Virus record (IMG/VR): IMGVR_UViG_3300027515_000002
Coordinates: 1 to 42,422 of that record
Direction: 5' to 3' (one strand)
Source of the DNA: a virus
Length of the DNA stretch: 42,422 nucleotides
Shown here: positions 30,989-39,570 of the stretch, piece by piece
Numbering within the stretch: the stretch's first letter is position 1
Layout of the letters: each line of letters begins with the position of its first letter
Position numbers and translations under genes: made by a program
The notes under the pieces: model-generated
Databases searched by the model: none
What the model was told of the DNA's origin: nothing
The model's input: only the letters and a program-made list of their open reading frames with translations

Positions 30989-31800
30989 TAGGCCACCTCC
31001 TGATATTCCTCGCGCCTGAATGGGGGATGAGGGAACAAAAATGGGCGTACCATCGGTACACCCTCTCCGATTTCGATTATCACCATCCCCAGATTGCGTA
31101 ATACTGCACGATTGGGCGTCTTGCCACGCAGCACATATGACGTGGCCAGCTGCCATGCGGGTGTGGATATCTCCAGGCGCAACGGCAATCCGTTCGCACC
31201 CTCCAGGTAGTGCCAATGCGCCCGATGGCTGTGTGAGCGCACAATCACATCGGCATGCAGCCCTGCCATGTCACTGAATTGTCCTTCACGCTCCAGCGCT
31301 GTGGTGACATAACGTAGCATCACCGATTGGGCATGGGCGATGTCCAGCTTCACGCCTCGCACGTCCAACAGCAGCCAGTCCCAGCTGTGTCTTCCGTAGA
31401 GGTCGCAAATCGCTCCCAGCTCACGCCCGACCGTCTCGACGGCAATATCTTCCTCGTCGTGATAGCGTGTTCCTCGCAGCACATATGTTCTGCCGCGCAG
31501 GCGGCGCTGAAATGGCTCGGCAACCATCAGAAATGCCTCGGCCTGGCGGATAATCTCCGGTTCCAGGATAAACCTGCCGCTATCGCGCGGCTGTTTTCCG
31601 TCAATCAGATCACCGTTCCAGACGAGCATGTCCAGTGTGGGAATTTCACGTGCAATGCGCAGCCAGTTGTCCCAGAGATACTGCTGGCCGATATGGAGCG
31701 TGTATTTCCCGCCATATGACGGTTGGGCATCGGGATGCCATACCCCGAACATCGAACCGACGTGTATGTCGGCGATCACTCCAATGCGGAACGGGCGCAT
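30988..31800 (-). CDS. Calcineurin-like metallophosphoesterase
   Basis: 270 residues. Metal motifs in family order: D-x-H in GVIADIHVGS near residue 10, GDLIDG near 63, RGTRYHDEED (in place of GNHD/E) near 108, and RSHSHRAHW (GH-x-H type) near 190. The third motif is degenerate. A phage metallophosphoesterase in the lysis/tail region could act on nucleic acid or cell-wall phosphoesters; substrate unknown. Confidence 0.8.
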   Translation of the reverse strand: MRPFRIGVIADIHVGSMFGVWHPDAQPSYGGKYTLHIGQQYLWDNWLRIAREIPTLDMLVWNGDLIDGKQPRDSGRFILEPEIIRQAEAFLMVAEPFQRRLRGRTYVLRGTRYHDEEDIAVETVGRELGAICDLYGRHSWDWLLLDVRGVKLDIAHAQSVMLRYVTTALEREGQFSDMAGLHADVIVRSHSHRAHWHYLEGANGLPLRLEISTPAWQLATSYVLRGKTPNRAVLRNLGMVIIEIGEGVPMVRPFLFPHPPFRREEYQEVA

Positions 31801-31851
31801 GGTCTCACATGATGGTTTGTATAATAATTGTTATACCAACCGTAATGTCTC

Positions 31852-33516
31852 TTAACGGCTCGCTTCTTCAATCTCATACAGGCGCGGTGTGACTTCCTGT
31901 ATCAATTGTCGGTGCGCTTCTCGAATAAACTCGATCGTCTTCAGCGCCTCTTCGATTTTGCGCGTCGCTTCCTCCGACCACCAACGAGCAGCTGTAACCG
32001 TCTCAGCATTGATTGTTTTACCCAACTGCGGGATCGTCCCCCATAGGCGCAACCAGTGACGCACATAGGTAGATATGTAAACCTGCGCAGCATTGCTTTT
32101 TAGGTTCTGTGCTGCGGTGTTGCCACCATAATAAGCAGCCAATCCCCGCAACAGTTCACCGTTATTTGCCGCAATTGCACCTGCCAGGATGGATGTGCCG
32201 GTCTTGATGTTAGTGTCAGGGTCTAATAACTCCTGCTTTGTCGGTCGGTCGGCGAATTGGCTGCCCGCCTCCCTGGGCATGACCTGCATCAGTCCCACTG
32301 CTCCCACCGTACTGACGGCATTGGGATTACCAGCGCTCTCTATGGCGATAATTGTGCCGATAACCCGTGGGTCTATGTTGTATTGTTTGCCATATTTTTC
32401 GCACAGCTCACGCCAACGTGTAATTTCGACACTGCCCCAAATCTCCTGCGGCTGTGGCTGAGGAGTCGGCTGCGGCTGCGGTTGCGGTTGCGGCTGCACG
32501 GCAGGCCAGAGATGCGTGACCAACGGTACACCTGCAGGTTTATCCGGCTTCCAAGGCGGTTTGGCATATTTCGGTAGTGGCCACGGCTGTGGTGGATTAT
32601 GCTGATACAGGCCATTTCGCACTTTATAGGCATGTTCCAGCCATAGGCTGGTGAATTCAACAGGTCGTGTACAATATGTCGCCCAGCGATTGTCCTCAAA
32701 ATCGTAGGTGAATATCGTAGCACCGATGACGCGGCCGTCTGCCACCAGCTGTCCCTCATAGGCTACTAGCTGTGCGAAATAGGCTTGCGCTTTATCAGAC
32801 CGCCCCATGCCCTGCCAGCCATAATAGTCGCCTCCAGGAACGACGTGGCTATCAATACCGCATTCGGTAATAATGATCGGCACATTCCATGGACAGGCAC
32901 GGAAGCGACCGGCCCACCATCCCCAGTTTTCCTGCGGGCCGTTGACATACCAGTATTCATGTAGTCCCAGGAATCCTTTGTGCTTCCAGATCGCCTCGAT
33001 CGCCTCCACGAACGGCTTCCAGATCGGCGGTGAATCGGGCGGCTCTTGTGGTTGCCCGTTCCCAGGCCATCCTACACCGAGGTTTAGTGCCACGACGCGG
33101 ATTTGTGCCGCCGCTAGACGTTGTGCCAGGCGTGCATAATAGGCTGCGACCAGTTCGGGCGGCTCGTTGGCCCAGATCATTGGCTCATTGAGACCCTCAA
33201 CAGCCAATTTATCATCCCATAAACTGTTCTTGCTCAGGATGCGCCACCACTCATCGGCATGGCGGTCGGCTATCTCAAGTGCATGCTGGCGGTCGCGCAG
33301 ACCACGGCCACCCCATTTGAGATTCTCACTGATCTCGTAGTTGCGCAGCACGACGAGCAGCTGTGCTGCCTCCAATGCTACATCTGCACGTCTAGCCGTC
33401 TCACCAGAGAAGAATAGCTTGATGACCGGCGGGGCGAGTTCGCGAATGAATTTATCATCCTGCCCCCCAGCATGCATCGGCGCCCAGTGAGGGCATAACA
33501 GGGTATTTGTCACCAT
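31852..33516 (-). CDS. Two-domain cell-wall hydrolase: TIM-barrel glycosidase plus lytic transglycosylase
   Basis: 554 residues. Residues 1-310 look like a clan GH-A TIM-barrel glycosidase: VEGLNEPMIW near 107 supplies the acid/base Glu (N-E-P) and IIITECGID near 216 the nucleophile Glu. A Pro/Gln linker (repeats of PQ) spans about 345-365. Residues 370-500 are an SLT-type domain: catalytic Glu in IIAIESAGNPNAVS, then GAVGLMQVMP and RGLAAYYGGN. Expected role: endolysin or virion-associated lysin. No signal peptide seen. It follows a zinc-ribbon micro-gene. Confidence 0.85.
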   Translation of the reverse strand: MVTNTLLCPHWAPMHAGGQDDKFIRELAPPVIKLFFSGETARRADVALEAAQLLVVLRNYEISENLKWGGRGLRDRQHALEIADRHADEWWRILSKNSLWDDKLAVEGLNEPMIWANEPPELVAAYYARLAQRLAAAQIRVVALNLGVGWPGNGQPQEPPDSPPIWKPFVEAIEAIWKHKGFLGLHEYWYVNGPQENWGWWAGRFRACPWNVPIIITECGIDSHVVPGGDYYGWQGMGRSDKAQAYFAQLVAYEGQLVADGRVIGATIFTYDFEDNRWATYCTRPVEFTSLWLEHAYKVRNGLYQHNPPQPWPLPKYAKPPWKPDKPAGVPLVTHLWPAVQPQPQPQPQPTPQPQPQEIWGSVEITRWRELCEKYGKQYNIDPRVIGTIIAIESAGNPNAVSTVGAVGLMQVMPREAGSQFADRPTKQELLDPDTNIKTGTSILAGAIAANNGELLRGLAAYYGGNTAAQNLKSNAAQVYISTYVRHWLRLWGTIPQLGKTINAETVTAARWWSEEATRKIEEALKTIEFIREAHRQLIQEVTPRLYEIEEASR

Positions 33517-33531
33517 CTTCCCCCTCTCTCC

Positions 33532-33660
33532 TTAACGTCTGTGCGGTGTCCTCCTGCCACAGGCAGTGCAGACCCATTCATCCCCATTCCGTTTATGTAG
33601 AGTTGTCTTGCAACAGTTTTTACAATACCTGTGTTGTTCCGTCGGATGTCCGAAGTCCAT
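33532..33660 (-). CDS. 42-residue zinc-ribbon micro-protein
   Basis: ATG at 33660 with GGAG seven bases upstream; stop TAA at 33532-33534. The protein has YCKNCCKTTLHKRNG and WVCTACGRRTPHRR, two CxxC pairs spaced as in a zinc ribbon. It is short enough to be missed by length cut-offs, but the Cys pattern and spacing between neighbours support it. Unknown role, next to the lysin gene. Confidence 0.7.
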   Translation of the reverse strand: MDFGHPTEQHRYCKNCCKTTLHKRNGDEWVCTACGRRTPHRR

Positions 33661-33688
33661 TGGTCGTCTCCTTTACATCGGTAATAGG

Positions 33689-34006
33689 CTAAATCGTCTT
33701 TTCCAATGTGCCTGTCAGCAGCTGTTGCAATACCTGCGTTGTCTCACCGGGTGTCCGAAGCATGTCTATGACATTCCGGTGCATCGCGACCAGCGCCTTG
33801 ACAATCGTCGCGCTGCCCTGGGTCTTTTGAATTTTCTGTCGTGCTTGCACCACCACCGCTTCGGGATGCTGTTGCTTGTAAGGTAACGCGCGGTTGGGGC
33901 CGAGGTAGTCGAAGAACGCAGTCAACGCACCCGGCCGCCAGCTGAGCATCTTGACCGGATGGGACGGACTACTGTTGGCAACCCAGATTCCAGGACGACG
34001 CATCAT
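33689..34006 (-). CDS. Unknown tail-region protein
   Basis: 105 residues, starting ATGATG and overlapping the preceding stop by 4 bases. It has LSWRPGALTAFFDYLGPNRALPY followed by helical sequence and ends TTQVLQQLLTGTLEKTI. No family recognised. Between fibre genes and the lysin. Confidence 0.6.
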   Translation of the reverse strand: MMRRPGIWVANSSPSHPVKMLSWRPGALTAFFDYLGPNRALPYKQQHPEAVVVQARQKIQKTQGSATIVKALVAMHRNVIDMLRTPGETTQVLQQLLTGTLEKTI

Positions 34007-34371
34007 AGCATCTTCGCCAATGCCACCAGCGTTGTAATGATTTCACCATCGCCGGTTGCATTCAGAATAGCTGTTCTCGCTGCATCAAAGGGTGATGTTG
34101 TTTCACGCTGCGTCTTACCAGTTTGGCGTGCCATTTGGCCAACCAGAACTATATCTCCTGGTCGGAGCACACCACGTTGTGCCTCATTCTCCAAACGTGC
34201 TACCTCCCGCAACGCCCAGCGGCGAAACCCGCTCTGTTCCACAACCAGACCGTCATCAGTTTCAATCACTACCCCCTCGATTTTGTTCGCCACCGCCGCG
34301 TACAACATCTCAGCCGTGTCAGCTTCCACCCAGATGACTGTATCTCCAGAAACGATTGGTGTTCTCATCAA
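34003..34371 (-). CDS. Unknown tail-region protein
   Basis: 122 residues. The first half is beta-like (TVIWVEADTAEMLYAAV, EGVVIETDDGLVVEQ), the second helical, ending IITTLVALAKML. It overlaps the next gene by 4 bases. No family recognised. Confidence 0.6.
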   Translation of the reverse strand: MMRTPIVSGDTVIWVEADTAEMLYAAVANKIEGVVIETDDGLVVEQSGFRRWALREVARLENEAQRGVLRPGDIVLVGQMARQTGKTQRETTSPFDAARTAILNATGDGEIITTLVALAKML

Positions 34372-34377
34372 TATCTC

Positions 34378-35358
34378 CTAATTGCCCAGGAAAATGAGGC
34401 CGAGTCCGATTGTGTATCCGCGTCGGTTCTTAATGTAGATGAGGCCGTCGCTGTGCGTGTGAACGTTGAGCTTGCCATCTATGCCGTCGTTCGAACCGTT
34501 GGTGAGAGCGCCTGTTCCTGTGACGGTATTGCTGGCGAGTACAAGTGCGTAGCAGTAGGGTGCTGAGTTGGCACGGTAGAGAATTAGTCCGCCGGTGATG
34601 CCCACGTCATTGCGGTTGTAGACCAGCATGACTCCCACGTCATTGGATGGGTTGAACGACAGCACAGTGTCGTCATTGAGGGAGAACATCCGCCCTTGTA
34701 GGGCGGCGTCGTTGGCGAGGATGATGTCGTCGGATGCGGTGATGGTGCTGGAGACGGTGAGCGTGCCGGTGACGTCTACACCATAATCTGCCTTGAGCCG
34801 ACCGCTCGCATCACAATATACCGCCGCCGCTGGATTTCCATCGCTGGCGCTCAGCGCACTCGATAGATTGCGCCACACCGCCACACCAGCTGTGGCATCC
34901 ACACACACGTACACCTGGCCGTTGGTGATGTCTATCCAGCGCGAACCAATCACGTAGCCCTTGGTGCTATCGTCATTGACTGTCGGCGCACCTGACCCGA
35001 TGTTCTGCCAGTTGGACATTGACAGCACGTGCCGACTGAGCGTCCATGTCTCCGCCGGTTGCAATGTACCTGACCACAATACCCGCGTGTTGGCACCATT
35101 CACGTACCGTACCGTCAGCGTAACCGACGAAGCGTTGCGGTTGTAGATGATGATTTCTTTCACAATGCGCCGCACGCCAGATGATGGTGCAGCCACCAAC
35201 GTGACCTCTGTCGTGCCGTTCAGTGCCCCGTCATTGGCCGCCTCGGTGAACGAATCAGACGTTGCGTCGGCATAGGTGGCTACAAAATCCGGGTTGGTCG
35301 TTGGTGACGCACTCAGTACCGCAGTGATTGATTTGCTGGTTGAGTCGAGCACTAGCAT
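34378..35358 (-). CDS. Tail fibre-like structural protein
   Basis: 326 residues from ATG at 35358 (GTG at 35367 is an alternative). The protein is Ser/Thr/Asn/Ala-rich and beta-like; it has GSRWIDITNGQVYVCVDAT near 140, a motif common in phage fibre and virion proteins, and repeated short strands later (GTLTVSSTITASDDIILANDA), as in beta-helix fibres. It probably forms part of a fibre or baseplate decoration. Inferred from composition and context. Confidence 0.6.
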   Translation of the reverse strand: MLVLDSTSKSITAVLSASPTTNPDFVATYADATSDSFTEAANDGALNGTTEVTLVAAPSSGVRRIVKEIIIYNRNASSVTLTVRYVNGANTRVLWSGTLQPAETWTLSRHVLSMSNWQNIGSGAPTVNDDSTKGYVIGSRWIDITNGQVYVCVDATAGVAVWRNLSSALSASDGNPAAAVYCDASGRLKADYGVDVTGTLTVSSTITASDDIILANDAALQGRMFSLNDDTVLSFNPSNDVGVMLVYNRNDVGITGGLILYRANSAPYCYALVLASNTVTGTGALTNGSNDGIDGKLNVHTHSDGLIYIKNRRGYTIGLGLIFLGN

Positions 35359-35663
35359 GAGAACCACCCTCGTTGCAGATGGATTAGGTGAACATGTGCT
35401 TCCGGCGGAAACACTGCCGGCTTGCCGACCACATCATCCCAATTGATTGTACCCGCTCCGCTACCAATCAATCGCCAGGTTTCCATTTCCTCATCCCACA
35501 TTTTCCACAGAGGATTCGCCGGCGTTCCATCTACACCGATGTCAATCCACAGAAACCCGTCGTCGCCAGGCCCGACCGATGGCACAGTCGGTGACCGCAG
35601 ACATACCGACCTGAAGCGACCCCATTGGTCGGTAATCAATGCCAGCACGCGGTTGCCAATCAT
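35352..35663 (-). CDS. Small fibre-associated protein
   Basis: 103 residues from ATG at 35663, overlapping the previous stop (ATGA); the longer frame to 35834 lies over the previous gene. It contains PGDDGFLWIDIGVDGTPANPLWKMWDEE, a pattern seen in fibre/virion proteins, and INWDDVVGKPAVFPPEAHVH, a motif typical of tail fibre segments near chaperone or collagen-like parts. Likely fibre component. Confidence 0.6.
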   Translation of the reverse strand: MIGNRVLALITDQWGRFRSVCLRSPTVPSVGPGDDGFLWIDIGVDGTPANPLWKMWDEEMETWRLIGSGAGTINWDDVVGKPAVFPPEAHVHLIHLQRGWFSC

Positions 35664-36070
35664 TGCCCTACCACCGCCACCGTTGGTGTAATCGTGCCGG
35701 TGGTGACACTCACCTGCACAAGCACATCGGGATAGTACGGTGACGCCGCCGCAATGGTCACCACACCCGTCGCGCGCTGGGATGTGCCCACCGACCCGCT
35801 GGCTGTCAAGGTCTGGAACGTCACACCACGCCATTGACGGGTGATGGTGATGTTCGCCGTTGCACTCGCGCTGCCATTCCCCGTGTCGTAGAACAGGTAG
35901 ACGTAATTCGCGCCGTTGACATTCAAACTGCGGTATTGCACCGTCTGCGTGACGGCTATATCACCACGCCATAGTAGCACCTCGCCCGGCCACACACTCT
36001 GCGCCGCTACCGGGGCCAACGCTCCAGCCACCAGCGTCAATCCGAGAACAATTGCCAGAATGATTTTCAT
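35660..36070 (-). CDS. Protein with signal peptide in the tail gene run
   Basis: 136 residues: MKIILAIVLGLTLVAGALA, then PVAAQS, a clear Sec-type signal with AxA cleavage. The mature part is beta-rich and Ser/Thr/Val-rich. Same layout as 11790-12224. Both may be exported, for example acting at the surface after infection or displayed through the membrane; no function known. Confidence 0.65.
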   Translation of the reverse strand: MKIILAIVLGLTLVAGALAPVAAQSVWPGEVLLWRGDIAVTQTVQYRSLNVNGANYVYLFYDTGNGSASATANITITRQWRGVTFQTLTASGSVGTSQRATGVVTIAAASPYYPDVLVQVSVTTGTITPTVAVVGQ

Positions 36071-36079
36071 CTCAGCCTC

Positions 36080-36583
36080 CTATCGGTGCAGATAGACATT
36101 GCAGGTCACGGTCGCCGTCCCACTACTGGCAACCACCTCAATCATGAAATATGGTGCGTTCACGTCCACTTCAACGGCATGGTTGCCGTCTGTCAGGGCA
36201 GATGCGACGCCTATCGTTGGCGCATAATCGTCACCTGTCTGGGTGAAGCGCGGCACGAGATTGACAGCCAGCGTCGCGCCGCTGGACAGTCCGGATACTG
36301 TGATGAACACGGTGCACTTGTTGAACCCGCGCGCGTCAATGGCTGCTGTGAGTGATCCGTTTGTACCACGTTTGGCCGGCGTCGTATCAACACTCAATCC
36401 GTTATGGCTCGTGTCAGTGCGCCAAACCGGCAGCACGCCCAGCGCAGCATATCTCTTGCTAGCAAACGTCTGGGCTGCGACCGCCCAAAGTAGCGCGAAT
36501 TGTCCATCTGCTGGATCAACTAGGCCAAGAAATTTTTGCGATCCGGCATCAATTGGGAGAGTATCACTGATTGCCTGTGCCAT
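36080..36583 (-). CDS. Unknown tail-region structural protein
   Basis: 167 residues, beta-rich (KCTVFITVSGLSSGATLAVNL, HAVEVDVNAPYFMIEVV, TVTCNVYLHR). Composition and some spacing resemble the decoration-like protein at 12278-12745. Virion component is likely; exact role unknown. Confidence 0.55.
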   Translation of the reverse strand: MAQAISDTLPIDAGSQKFLGLVDPADGQFALLWAVAAQTFASKRYAALGVLPVWRTDTSHNGLSVDTTPAKRGTNGSLTAAIDARGFNKCTVFITVSGLSSGATLAVNLVPRFTQTGDDYAPTIGVASALTDGNHAVEVDVNAPYFMIEVVASSGTATVTCNVYLHR

Positions 36584-36586
36584 AGG

Positions 36587-37375
36587 TCATACTCCACAGC
36601 ATGGTAAGGTATTAGCTGCTGTCATTGTGCCAGTCATATCAGCAGCAGCGAACAGTGGCCGCGCGTCCTGAAAATCGGCCTTCTCATCTAGCGTCGTGTC
36701 GCCATATTGCAGCAGCACGAATGCCGACGGAATGCCCCCCTCCGGGATAGCAGGATAGGGTGGCATGCTGCCTCCCAGCGCGCCGGGCGCCACTTTGGCG
36801 GTGTTAGTCGCGGTATCCAGGTACACCAACACACGCCGCGATTTGCCAACTATCTGTGGCACGTGACTCGACAGGTCGAGACTGTCCGTGCCGAGGTAGT
36901 ATTGCCGCGCGCCGCCAACATAGTAAACGAACGGTGCGACGCGTACTGTCAGTCCAGATGCCGGCTCACAGCGCAGAGGCACGAGCATGCGTAGATACAC
37001 ATCCACAGGGTCAGGTGCGTAATAGCCGTCGTAGCGGATGTGTGACCTGGCATGCTCTGGTAGAAATGGGTTGCCGTCATAACTGGCGTGCTGTGCCAGA
37101 ATCTCCCAATCCACGTCCAGGATGCGTCGCCGGGACGGGTATTTCGGGTCTACCGCAATCAGCACTGGCAAACCGGCCCAGGCTGTCACGCTGCCGTTGA
37201 ATACCTGAAATACGCCACCATGTTGCCCATATTCACGCGCCCAGACATAGCCAGGCCGGTCGCGCACCTGCACCGAGCCATCAACTTTGATCAGCTCGGC
37301 CTTGGTAATGTCGCGGTTGCTCTCCAGACCGGCTTCCCGTTGTTTGCGTGCCAGTACTGCGTCTCGAAGGATCAT
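36587..37375 (-). CDS. Tail/baseplate-region protein
   Basis: 262 residues. VQVRDRPGYVWAREYGQH and VFNGSVTAWAGLPVLIAVDP, then YYAPDPVDVYLRMLVPLR and RRVLVYLDTATNTAKVAPG; these resemble proteins found after hub genes that begin with a small OB-like part and continue with beta repeats. Its ATG overlaps the preceding stop by 4 bases. Family name not known to me. Confidence 0.55.
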   Translation of the reverse strand: MILRDAVLARKQREAGLESNRDITKAELIKVDGSVQVRDRPGYVWAREYGQHGGVFQVFNGSVTAWAGLPVLIAVDPKYPSRRRILDVDWEILAQHASYDGNPFLPEHARSHIRYDGYYAPDPVDVYLRMLVPLRCEPASGLTVRVAPFVYYVGGARQYYLGTDSLDLSSHVPQIVGKSRRVLVYLDTATNTAKVAPGALGGSMPPYPAIPEGGIPSAFVLLQYGDTTLDEKADFQDARPLFAAADMTGTMTAANTLPCCGV

Positions 37376-39570
37376 GCGATAAAGAGTAAACTCCTGATAT
37401 CCCCGCCTGGCGGGTAGGATTGGTCAGCCCAAGTCTGGCCGCCATCCTCACTGCGGATGACGGTCGTGTCTGACGCCATTGCTAATGTGAGCGTATTTGG
37501 GATGATCGTCATGTTATCAGGCCGCACATTACCGGACAGAGGCACAGCCGGTTGCAACACAAACCCGCTGCCAGCATCCTTCCACAGTTTCGGCGTCCCG
37601 CCGGTATTCTCGACCGCCCACAGTATCCCGTCGTGGCCGACGATGAAGAATCCGACTGTGCTGGCATTGTCGAATTCGTTTGCGACCGGACTGAATGTCC
37701 CACCTCCATTCGTGCTCTTCAGCAGATGATAGCCGCCCGGGAGCCGACCATGCACGTAGACCACATTGGGATCAAATTCCTGAACGCGTGGGTAGGCGGC
37801 GTACGTGCCGGCAATTATCTCCGCGATGGTAGCCGTTCCAAGCGATGTTTCACTGATTAGGGATAGGTCGCTGGTCAATCGCTTCTGAATGGTGAGGTTG
37901 TTGTCGTCGTCACACATTGTCAGGTACAGGTATGCACCATTGGCGGTGTCGACGTCCATCCAGATGGGATAGGAGTCGCCATACGACCCGGCCGGTGCGA
38001 CGAAATAGGTCTCATGGATGCGGATGAAGGCGATGCGCGCCCTGGTATGTCCCAGATACCCACGGATGTCCATCCCAATCCACTCGCTGATGTCATAACT
38101 GGAGAGGTGGGGAGTCGAGACATACCACGTATCCGGCTGGTTGGACTGACCATACCAGTCAACGCCGTAGGTGCGTCCATAAGGGTTGTTGTCCTCCCAC
38201 ATGCGCGGCTCCGACGCCCAATTGTTTGGGGATGCCCCATCGAGCATGTACCTGACCTGCACCTCGATGTACCCATTGACCCGTCTGAATGAGGCCCCGA
38301 AATGCGCGCGCCAACCGACGCCGCGGTTGCTGGCAAACGCCCTGGTGCGCCAGAAGGCGCCATAGGTGTCATCATTGCCGTCCACGATTCTGTCCAGGTC
38401 GGACCAGCCGTAATGGTCCTCCTCAGGACACGGGGGGTTCCAGTCCCACCAGGTGGCGGGGTAGTCCCAGTTCATGTCGCTGATGGAGGTTGCGTAGTAA
38501 TACTGGCCGATTTTCTGGTAGGAAGCGCCGCCCAATGGCTGCCACATCCACTCCTCACCGTTCCCGGTGCACTTTAATATCCAGCCCCGCCAGTTACCGG
38601 CGCTATTTTGCCAGCGCACCAAGAAGTAGTGCTCCCCGCTGCGGAAGATGTTGTCCGCCCGCAGGAAAATCTCACACTTCTCCAACGTCGGCGCCGGGTC
38701 ATCACCCCAGGCGTTGGTGGGGTCGGAGATGTTCGTCATCTCCACCCAGCTCCTGCCACAATCGGTTGAGCGGTAGATGTGGCCGGTCTCGACGCGCCAC
38801 AATATGGCCCGTTCGATATCGGTGCTCCCCTGCACCGTCTTCCAATGCGGGTCATAGCCCCCCTGGAGGGCGGTGGAGGAGGCGCCATTGTTGCGCGTCT
38901 CCCAGCTGTTCTGGGCGGTGCGGTTGAGGCATCCCAGGTTGGCGTCGAAGGCGACGAGGTTGCCGCTGGGCAGCTCCCCCTCATTGGGCGGAAGGGGGGT
39001 CTGGGGGCGCTCCGCCGTGGCCCAGCGCGACATGGAAGCTTGCAATCCCAGGCGGTCCAGGGCGCGCACGGCGAACCAAGTCTTGCCAAAGGTGAAAGGG
39101 ACGCGCTCTTCCGCCTTGTGCCCGGTGTAGACCACCACGGCATTTGTGCCGTTCTCATCATCGGCGCCGTAGAGGATATAGCCCGCGACGCGCGACTGGT
39201 AGGATGCGGGCAACCCCCACTCTACCATGTAGTCTGACGCGGTGGCATCCACGTCAATCCAGGGAGGTGGGAGGGGGAGGACGCTCTCGTCTTGCGAGGC
39301 GGATGCCTTCTCATAATCGGCGGGCGAGGAGAAGACCGCCAAAAGGCATGGGAAGCCCTGATGGAAGCCGATGACGCACGACTTCCCTGGCCGCAGGATG
39401 TCCCACGGGATGTTTGCTGGGACGCGCACGTTGTTGACAATGCGGTTGGAGCCCATGGTGCGCACGGTGACAAAGCCGCTGTGCACCGATGTGATGACAG
39501 CGTCGGTGGGCTGTTGCCAGCGCGGTGGGTTGATGCGCCTGAGGTGCTCCAGGGTTGTGATTCTAGACAT
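37372..39570 (-). CDS. Tail protein with FN3-like and Asp-box (BNR) repeats
   Basis: 732 residues. The first 75 residues look like an OB-type tail-tip domain (VITSVHSGFVTVRTMG). Residues 100-190 resemble a fibronectin III repeat (YMVEWGLPASYQSRVAGY, TWFAVRALDRLGL). From about 200 the protein matches the second part of the 1-3475 gene, with Asp boxes STDCGRSW, STNGGGTF and SEDGGQTW. Residues encoded by 37943-38621 are almost identical in both genes. Receptor or sugar binding is likely. Overlaps the frame ending at 39563 by 8 bases. Confidence 0.75.
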   Translation of the reverse strand: MSRITTLEHLRRINPPRWQQPTDAVITSVHSGFVTVRTMGSNRIVNNVRVPANIPWDILRPGKSCVIGFHQGFPCLLAVFSSPADYEKASASQDESVLPLPPPWIDVDATASDYMVEWGLPASYQSRVAGYILYGADDENGTNAVVVYTGHKAEERVPFTFGKTWFAVRALDRLGLQASMSRWATAERPQTPLPPNEGELPSGNLVAFDANLGCLNRTAQNSWETRNNGASSTALQGGYDPHWKTVQGSTDIERAILWRVETGHIYRSTDCGRSWVEMTNISDPTNAWGDDPAPTLEKCEIFLRADNIFRSGEHYFLVRWQNSAGNWRGWILKCTGNGEEWMWQPLGGASYQKIGQYYYATSISDMNWDYPATWWDWNPPCPEEDHYGWSDLDRIVDGNDDTYGAFWRTRAFASNRGVGWRAHFGASFRRVNGYIEVQVRYMLDGASPNNWASEPRMWEDNNPYGRTYGVDWYGQSNQPDTWYVSTPHLSSYDISEWIGMDIRGYLGHTRARIAFIRIHETYFVAPAGSYGDSYPIWMDVDTANGAYLYLTMCDDDNNLTIQKRLTSDLSLISETSLGTATIAEIIAGTYAAYPRVQEFDPNVVYVHGRLPGGYHLLKSTNGGGTFSPVANEFDNASTVGFFIVGHDGILWAVENTGGTPKLWKDAGSGFVLQPAVPLSGNVRPDNMTIIPNTLTLAMASDTTVIRSEDGGQTWADQSYPPGGDIRSLLFIA
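37943..38621. repeat. 679-base direct repeat, copy 2
   Basis: Partner of 519-1197, about 99% identical, same length and strand. The edges of identity fall inside coding sequence of both genes without frame change. Confidence 0.9.
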
